Source: Sphingomonadaceae bacterium (lineage in GTDB: Bacteria > Pseudomonadota > Alphaproteobacteria > Sphingomonadales > Sphingomonadaceae). From it: a stretch of DNA of 20,201 nt. Numbering within the stretch: position 1 is the first letter of the stretch; each line of letters opens with the position of its first letter. A program made the translations under genes and the position numbers. The DNA lies in the NCBI GenBank assembly GCA_004282995.1, contig SHLU01000015.1, positions 1-20,201 on the forward strand, in the 5' to 3' direction. Positions 15,831 through 20,201 of this stretch are shown piece by piece. The notes under the pieces were generated by a model that was given only the letters and a program-made list of their open reading frames with translations, was not told the DNA's origin and made no database searches.

Positions 15831-16205
15831 TTGGTCGACCTTTCGCAATATCTCCCGATCCTGATCTTCCTGTTCATCGCAGCAGGGCTTTCGGCGCTGT
15901 TCGTATTTCTGCCGATGGGTGTTTCGCGGCTGACAGGCGCGCACAACCCGAACGCGGAGAAATTGAGCGAGTACGAGTGCGGCTTTCCGGCCTTCGAAGA
16001 TGCGCGCAGCCGCTTCGACGTGCGGTTCTATCTCGTCGCTATCCTGTTCATCATCTTCGACCTCGAAGTCGCCTTCCTGTTTCCATGGGCGGTCAGCCTC
16101 GATCACACGCAATGGGCAGGCTGGATCGGCATGATGATCTTCCTGGCTATCCTGACCGTGGGCTTCGCCTACGAGTGGAAAAAGGGCGCGCTGGAGTGGG
16201 AATGA
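15831..16205 (+). CDS. nuoA: NADH-quinone oxidoreductase subunit A (TTG start)
   Basis: Membrane subunit of respiratory complex I (ND3 homologue) at the junction of the membrane and peripheral arms. It has 124 residues with three transmembrane helices (about 7-29, 64-88 and 96-114). The conserved loop LSEYECGFPAFEDARSRFDVRFY carries Cys50, equivalent to the ND3 loop cysteine, and helix 2 contains IFDLEVAFLFPW. No ATG or GTG fits the homologous N-terminus, so the start is read as TTG 15831 (MVDLSQYLP). The ribosome site is weak, which suggests low or controlled initiation. Its stop is one base before the nuoB ATG. It is first in the operon nuoABC-lipoprotein-nuoD-small ORF-nuoE. Confidence 0.95.
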   Translation: MVDLSQYLPILIFLFIAAGLSALFVFLPMGVSRLTGAHNPNAEKLSEYECGFPAFEDARSRFDVRFYLVAILFIIFDLEVAFLFPWAVSLDHTQWAGWIGMMIFLAILTVGFAYEWKKGALEWE

Positions 16206-16206
16206 C

Positions 16207-16791
16207 ATGAGCACCGAAAACACCACACTCGCCGGCCTCCAGCCTGGCAAGATCGGCCAGATGCCGACCGCGCGCGGCGGCGAAGTGCGCCAGCCTGATG
16301 CCGATTATTTTCACGCCATGCAGACCGAGGTGAACGACAAGGGCTTCCTCGTCACCAGCACCGAGGACCTGTTCCAGTGGGCGCGCACGGGTAGCCTGTG
16401 GTGGATGACCTTCGGCCTCGCCTGCTGTGCGGTCGAGATGATCCACGTCAACATGCCGCGTTATGACATGGAACGCTTCGGCGTCGCCCCGCGCGCATCT
16501 CCGCGCCAGAGCGACGTGATGATCGTGGCCGGTACGCTGTGTAACAAGATGGCTCCGGCGCTGCGCAAGGTCTATGACCAGATGTCGGACCCCAAATACG
16601 TCATCTCCATGGGCAGTTGTGCCAATGGTGGCGGTTATTACCATTACAGCTATTCGGTGGTGCGCGGCTGTGACCGGATCGTACCGGTCGACATCTACGT
16701 GCCGGGCTGTCCGCCGACTGCCGAGGCACTTCTCTACGGCGTTATGCAGTTGCAACGGAAAATCCGCCGGGTCGGGACGATCGAGCGATGA
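16207..16791 (+). CDS. nuoB: NADH-quinone oxidoreductase subunit B
   Basis: Peripheral-arm subunit (PSST/Nqo6 homologue) that carries the terminal [4Fe-4S] cluster N2, which passes electrons to quinone. It has 194 residues. All four cluster ligands are visible: the tandem Cys73-Cys74 in GLACCAVEM, Cys138 in MGSCANGG and Cys168 in VPGCPPT. The quinone-side motif NMPRYDMERFG (82-92) is intact. The N-terminal 45 residues are variable, as is usual for this subunit. ATG 16207 follows the nuoA stop after one base, with GGAG inside the end of nuoA as ribosome site. Its stop overlaps the nuoC start by four bases (ATGA), indicating translational coupling. Confidence 0.97.
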   Translation: MSTENTTLAGLQPGKIGQMPTARGGEVRQPDADYFHAMQTEVNDKGFLVTSTEDLFQWARTGSLWWMTFGLACCAVEMIHVNMPRYDMERFGVAPRASPRQSDVMIVAGTLCNKMAPALRKVYDQMSDPKYVISMGSCANGGGYYHYSYSVVRGCDRIVPVDIYVPGCPPTAEALLYGVMQLQRKIRRVGTIER

Positions 16792-17645
16792 GCGAAGTGC
16801 ATTCCGCCCCCAAATTCGCCTCCAACGAAGGTGTGCGCGCCACGCTGCTCGGCGCGCTTGGCGACATGGTCGTCGGCGCCGACGAGCAATATGGCGAAAT
16901 CATCATTTCGGTTGAGCGTGACCGGATCGAGGACGCACTGCGGACGCTGCGCGATGATCACGAATACCAGCAGATGATGGAAATCGCCGGAGTCGATTAT
17001 CCCGACCGGGCCGAGCGATTCGAAGTCGTCTATATGCTGCTCAGCCTGACCAGGAACCACCGCGTCATGGTCAAGGTCAGTGCCGATGAGAATACGCCCG
17101 TTCCGACGATCACCACGCTGTGGCCCAATGCCGGCTGGCTCGAGCGCGAAGTGTTCGACATGTATGGCGTGATTTTCGACGGCAACACCGACCTGCGCCG
17201 TATTCTCACCGATTACGGTTTCGAGGGGCATCCCTTCCGCAAGGATTTCCCGCTCACCGGCTATACCGAGCTGCGCTATTCCGAGGACGAAAAGCGCGTT
17301 GTCTACGAACCGGTCGAGCTTGCCCAGGACCTGCGGCAGTTCGATTTCCTCTCGCCGTGGGAAGGGGCCGACTACCAGCTTCCTGGTGACGAGAAGGCCG
17401 ACATGCCGCCGGTCGACGAACCCAAGGTGACCGAGGACGAGGGTGATACCGGCGCGGGCGAAGCTACCGACGACAAGGCCGCCGAAAAGGTGAGCGCTGG
17501 CTCGCCGGCTGAAGAATCGACCGACGAGGATCGGACCGACGCTCCCGAGCCGACCGAGGACCGCGAGGACCGGGTCGAGCGCGAAGGCAAGACCCGCGAC
17601 ACCAAGGCTTCGACCGAGCCGGACGAGGACGGGGACAAGGCGTGA
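16788..17645 (+). CDS. nuoC: NADH-quinone oxidoreductase subunit C with long acidic tail
   Basis: Peripheral-arm subunit (30-kDa/Nqo5 homologue) that packs against NuoB and NuoD. The conserved part ends near residue 200: LLSLTRNHRVMVKVS (84-98), LWPNAGWLEREVFDMYGV (111-128) and the family signature around GFEGHPFRKDFPLTGY (144-159). The protein has 285 residues, against roughly 200 for many alphaproteobacterial homologues. The extra 85 (201-285) hold about 32 Asp/Glu, no aromatic residue and no Cys, so they are probably disordered. The reading frame is intact to the stop and followed at once by the next gene, so the tail is not a frameshift artefact. It is a separate gene from nuoD, unlike the NuoCD fusion of E. 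coli. Start ATG 16788 overlaps nuoB. Confidence 0.96.
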   Translation: MSEVHSAPKFASNEGVRATLLGALGDMVVGADEQYGEIIISVERDRIEDALRTLRDDHEYQQMMEIAGVDYPDRAERFEVVYMLLSLTRNHRVMVKVSADENTPVPTITTLWPNAGWLEREVFDMYGVIFDGNTDLRRILTDYGFEGHPFRKDFPLTGYTELRYSEDEKRVVYEPVELAQDLRQFDFLSPWEGADYQLPGDEKADMPPVDEPKVTEDEGDTGAGEATDDKAAEKVSAGSPAEESTDEDRTDAPEPTEDREDRVEREGKTRDTKASTEPDEDGDKA

Positions 17646-18172
17646 TGGCTGCGGGTCGCATCTCTATTCTTGCGCTGAACGCGGTGATGCTGGCGGGCTG
17701 TTCGGAGCCTGCTGCGCAGGAGACCGCGGACGATTTCGCCAATCGGATCGGCGCGAGCGGTGCGACCGTAGCGGTCGTGCAGGGCGATGCTTCGGCGTCC
17801 GGTGCCGCAGGGGCGCAAGTGCCGCAGGGCACAGATGCGACGCAACTCCAGCTGGTCGGAAATATTGACGGTGTCGATCTCGGCACACGGACGGGTGGTT
17901 GCACCTTCCAGGAAGTCGGGCGCGAAGTCCTTGTGACGGCTGGCAACGCCGAAAACGGCAAGGGCGCGATCCGCGTTGGCGGCGCGCTGGTGACGCTCGA
18001 CGCGGCTGGCGGGATCGGCGCGATCCGTTCGGGCACTACATTTTCGGCTCAGGGGGTCAGCATCAGCGTCGCCCCGACCGCTGGCAACCAGGCGAAGCGT
18101 GAGGCCAACATGGTCGTCACCGATGCCGCCGGCGTTACCCAGAGCTATAGCGGCGATTGGATTTGCGGATGA
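17645..18172 (+). CDS. Lipoprotein of unknown function inside the nuo operon
   Basis: A 175-residue protein I do not recognise. It starts MAAGRISILALNAVMLAGC, a lipoprotein signal with lipobox LAGC and Cys19. The mature part is Ala/Gly/Thr-rich with few charged residues; about 25-60 looks like a flexible linker and 65-175 like a beta-rich domain. Cys86 (TGGCTFQ) and Cys174 (penultimate) could form a disulfide in the periplasm. Its ATG shares its A with the nuoC stop (TGATG), and its own TGA overlaps the nuoD ATG by four bases (ATGA), so it is translationally coupled on both sides. A GTG one codon upstream is also possible. Codon use matches its neighbours. A role in complex I assembly or stability is suggested by position only; the neighbouring subunits face the cytosol. 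Confidence 0.85.
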   Translation: MAAGRISILALNAVMLAGCSEPAAQETADDFANRIGASGATVAVVQGDASASGAAGAQVPQGTDATQLQLVGNIDGVDLGTRTGGCTFQEVGREVLVTAGNAENGKGAIRVGGALVTLDAAGGIGAIRSGTTFSAQGVSISVAPTAGNQAKREANMVVTDAAGVTQSYSGDWICG

Positions 18173-19380
18173 GCGTGCAACTCGAACAGAGCCCCACCAC
18201 CGACGGGGACGTGATCAGCAATTACACGATCAATTTCGGCCCCCAGCATCCGGCTGCGCACGGCGTGTTGCGGATGGTGATGGAGCTGGATGGCGAGATC
18301 ATCGAGCGGATCGATCCGCATGTCGGCCTGCTGCATCGCGGCACAGAGAAGCTGATCGAGCACAAGACCTACCTCCAGGCGCTGCCCTATTTCGATCGGC
18401 TCGATTACTGTTCGCCGCTGTGCCAGGAACATAGCTACGTCCTCGCCATCGAGAAGCTGCTCAATGTCGAGGTGCCGATCCGCGCCCAGTATCTGCGCGT
18501 ACTGTTTGCCGAATTGACCCGCATTTCCAACCACATGCTCAACATCGGTGCGCATGTGATGGACGTCGGCGCGATGACGCCCAACCTGTGGGTGTTCGAG
18601 CTGCGCGAAGACTGCATGAACTTCTTCGAGCGCGCCAGCGGTGCGCGGATGCACAGCGCCTGGTTCCGCCCCGGCGGCGTCCATCAGGACGTGCCGGAAA
18701 AGCTGCTGGTCGATATCGGCGAATGGATCGATGGCCGCCTGCCCGAACTGTTCGGCGACGCCATGAGCCTGGTGATCGACAACCGCATCTTCAAGCAGCG
18801 CAATGTCGATATCGCCGTGGTGAGCAAGGACGACGCGGTGGCATGGGGCTTCTCCGGCCCGATGATCCGTGCTGCCGGCGTGCCGTGGGACCTGCGCAAA
18901 TCGCAGCCATACGACGTTTACGACAGGATGGAGTTCGACATTCCCGTCGGCACCAATTCGGACTGCTATGACCGCTTCATGGTGCGCGTGAAGGAAGTCT
19001 ACGAAAGCGCCAAGATCATCAAGCAGTGCCTGGCGCAGATGCCGCAAGGCCCGATAGCCAGCGCCGACGGCAAGGTCTCGCCGCCCTCGCGCGGCAAGAT
19101 GAAGCAGTCGATGGAAGCGCTGATCCACCACTTCAAGCTCTATACCGAGGGCTTCCACGTCCCCGCTGGCGAAGTCTATGTCGCCACCGAAAGCCCCAAG
19201 GGCGAATTCGGAGTTTACCTGGTCAGCGACGGCACCAACAAGCCATACCGCTGCAAGATCCGCCCGACCGCTTTCAGCCACCTTCAGGCGATGGACTTCA
19301 TGTCCAAGGGCCACATGCTACCCGACGCGACCGCCATCCTCGGCGCGATCGACGTGGTGTTCGGGGAGTGTGATCGCTAG
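18169..19380 (+). CDS. nuoD: NADH-quinone oxidoreductase subunit D
   Basis: 49-kDa/Nqo4 homologue of the peripheral arm that, with NuoB, forms the quinone-binding cavity; related to the large subunit of [NiFe] hydrogenases but without metal. It has 403 residues, usual length. The signature GPQHPAAHG (24-32) contains His31, and Tyr80 lies in RLDYCSP; their spacing of 49 equals that of the quinone-site His38/Tyr87 of Thermus Nqo4 as I recall it. RISNHMLNIGAH and RPGGVHQD are also intact, and the C-terminus ends GAIDVVFGECDR, a normal NuoD end. Start ATG 18169 overlaps the preceding lipoprotein stop; an in-frame upstream TTG is not needed. The last G of its TAG stop forms the GTG of the next small gene. 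Confidence 0.97.
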   Translation: MSVQLEQSPTTDGDVISNYTINFGPQHPAAHGVLRMVMELDGEIIERIDPHVGLLHRGTEKLIEHKTYLQALPYFDRLDYCSPLCQEHSYVLAIEKLLNVEVPIRAQYLRVLFAELTRISNHMLNIGAHVMDVGAMTPNLWVFELREDCMNFFERASGARMHSAWFRPGGVHQDVPEKLLVDIGEWIDGRLPELFGDAMSLVIDNRIFKQRNVDIAVVSKDDAVAWGFSGPMIRAAGVPWDLRKSQPYDVYDRMEFDIPVGTNSDCYDRFMVRVKEVYESAKIIKQCLAQMPQGPIASADGKVSPPSRGKMKQSMEALIHHFKLYTEGFHVPAGEVYVATESPKGEFGVYLVSDGTNKPYRCKIRPTAFSHLQAMDFMSKGHMLPDATAILGAIDVVFGECDR

Positions 19381-19559
19381 TGCTTCGCGAGCTATTCATC
19401 TTCATCGCGGCGTTTGCGGCTTTCGCTTCGGCGATCGCGGCCTATCTCGCCGTGTTTCACGGGGCCTCCAGCCTCAAGGAAATTCTCTCGACGGCGGGTG
19501 CCGCTGTCATCGGCCTGTATGTCGGCCGCTATCTGCAACACAGGTTGAACCATGGCTGA
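19380..19559 (+). CDS. Small two-helix membrane protein between nuoD and nuoE
   Basis: A 59-residue open frame that begins with GTG 19380, sharing a base with the nuoD stop (TAGTG), and ends TGA 19557-19559, eight bases inside nuoE. GGGGAG (19363-19368) lies eleven bases before the GTG. Two hydrophobic segments are predicted, about residues 5-26 (LFIFIAAFAAFASAIAAYLAVF) and 37-50, joined by a short HGASSLKE loop; the end RYLQHRLNHG is basic, so both termini are likely cytosolic. Third positions are G/C-rich, as in the flanking genes. I do not recognise the family. The position and tight overlap with nuoD and nuoE argue for a real, co-translated gene, perhaps an accessory of complex I; this is inference. 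Confidence 0.65.
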   Translation: MLRELFIFIAAFAAFASAIAAYLAVFHGASSLKEILSTAGAAVIGLYVGRYLQHRLNHG

Positions 19560-20201
19560 TCGTCATCTCGCTCCCGATACGCCCGAGCTGCGCGAGCGGT
19601 GGGGCAATTTCGCCTTCACGCCCGAGTACAAGGCCGAGGCGGACAAGCACATCGCCAAATATCCCGAAGGGCGCCAGCGCAGCGCGGTGATGCCGCTGCT
19701 CGACCTGGCCCAGCGGCAGGTTGGCGAGGAAACGAACACGCAGGGCTGGTTGCCGCTGCCGGTGATGGAATATGTCGCCGAATATCTGAACATGCCGGTC
19801 ATCCGCGTGGTCGAGGTGGCGACCTTCTATTTCATGTACAACCTTGTTCCGGTTGGTAAATATCACGTCCAGGTCTGCGGCACGACGCCCTGCATGCTGC
19901 GTGGATCGGACGCCTTGTTCGAAACCTGCGCCAAGCGCGGCATGGCCAAGGGCAAGGTATCAGAAGACGGTCTGTGGACGCTGACCGAAGTCGAATGCAT
20001 GGGCAATTGCGCGACCGCGCCGATGGTCCAGATCAATGACGGCAATTACGAAGACCTGACGCCCGAGCGGCTCGACGCCCTGCTCGATGCGCTGGCTGCG
20101 GGTGAGCAGCCCAAGGAAGGCACGCAGGAGCCCGGGCGGCACACGTCGGAGCCTTCGGGCGGGCCGACCACTCTCAAGGAAATGGTCGACGCGAACCACG
20201 A
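19552..20201 (+). CDS. nuoE: NADH-quinone oxidoreductase subunit E (runs off right edge)
   Basis: 24-kDa/Nqo2 homologue with a thioredoxin-like [2Fe-2S] domain (cluster N1a), part of the NADH-oxidising module with NuoF and NuoG. 216 residues are visible from ATG 19552, and the frame is open at the window end. The four ligands are Cys109 and Cys114 in QVCGTTPCMLRGS and Cys149 and Cys153 in VECMGNCATAP. The helical N-terminal part has LPLPVMEYVAEYLNMP and VVEVATFYFMYNL, both typical. After residue 180 comes a Gly/Pro/Glu-rich stretch, then TLKEMVDANH, a tail known from alphaproteobacterial homologues. It overlaps the small membrane-protein gene by eight bases. nuoF would be expected next. Confidence 0.96.
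   Translation, partial: MADRHLAPDTPELRERWGNFAFTPEYKAEADKHIAKYPEGRQRSAVMPLLDLAQRQVGEETNTQGWLPLPVMEYVAEYLNMPVIRVVEVATFYFMYNLVPVGKYHVQVCGTTPCMLRGSDALFETCAKRGMAKGKVSEDGLWTLTEVECMGNCATAPMVQINDGNYEDLTPERLDALLDALAAGEQPKEGTQEPGRHTSEPSGGPTTLKEMVDANH

Noticed and set aside
18145..19314. 389-codon minus-strand frame opposite nuoD
   Set aside because: Mirror of the nuoD codon pattern; nuoD is certain.
1..20201. Mobile element, phage, CRISPR, restriction or toxin system
   Set aside because: No transposase, integrase, direct-repeat array or compositional break was seen; gene content is conserved metabolism, wall and respiration.

Overview
The window looks like a chromosomal core region of an alphaproteobacterium, most likely a sphingomonad of the Erythrobacter type. 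Grounds: high GC with strong G/C preference at third codon positions (which also produces many long, empty antisense frames), an RNase E with a long acidic insertion in its S1 domain, the rne / amidase / PBP1A / prfB neighbourhood that I recall from alphaproteobacteria, and a nuoA-B-C-D-E complex I operon. The taxonomic call is inference from gene content, not a database match. I see no tRNA, rRNA, CRISPR array, insertion sequence, phage gene or toxin-antitoxin pair.

Layout. (1) 1-1937, minus: the 5' part of rne, running off the left edge. (2) 1938-2408: a 471-base divergent control region with several inverted repeats. (3) 2409-7049, plus: a murein amidase, the bifunctional penicillin-binding protein 1A and release factor 2. 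(4) 7129-9318, plus: an apparently exported SAM-dependent methyltransferase lipoprotein and a nitronate monooxygenase-like flavoenzyme, closed by a strong intrinsic terminator. (5) 9352-11746, minus: ammonium channel amtB and a D-2-hydroxyacid dehydrogenase. (6) 11833-14043: an SH3-domain lipoprotein (plus), a small unknown lipoprotein (minus) and an acetyl-CoA acetyltransferase (minus). (7) 14237-15673, plus: an aldehyde dehydrogenase of the coniferyl-aldehyde type. (8) 15831 to the right edge, plus: a tightly packed nuo operon, nuoA-nuoB-nuoC-lipoprotein-nuoD-small membrane protein-nuoE.

How the genes fit together. The amidase and PBP1A act on opposite sides of peptidoglycan turnover. The nuo genes encode the peripheral arm and the first membrane subunit of NADH:quinone oxidoreductase. 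The thiolase and aldehyde dehydrogenase are divergent and both belong to carbon catabolism, but no shared pathway can be shown here.

The most interesting points are inside the nuo operon: a translationally coupled lipoprotein gene between nuoC and nuoD, a GTG-started 59-residue two-helix membrane protein between nuoD and nuoE, and an unusually long acidic tail on NuoC. Others are the lipoprotein-type methyltransferase, a four-cysteine cluster at the end of the nitronate monooxygenase homologue, and a structured rne leader. None of these amounts to a demonstrated new system; they are leads.
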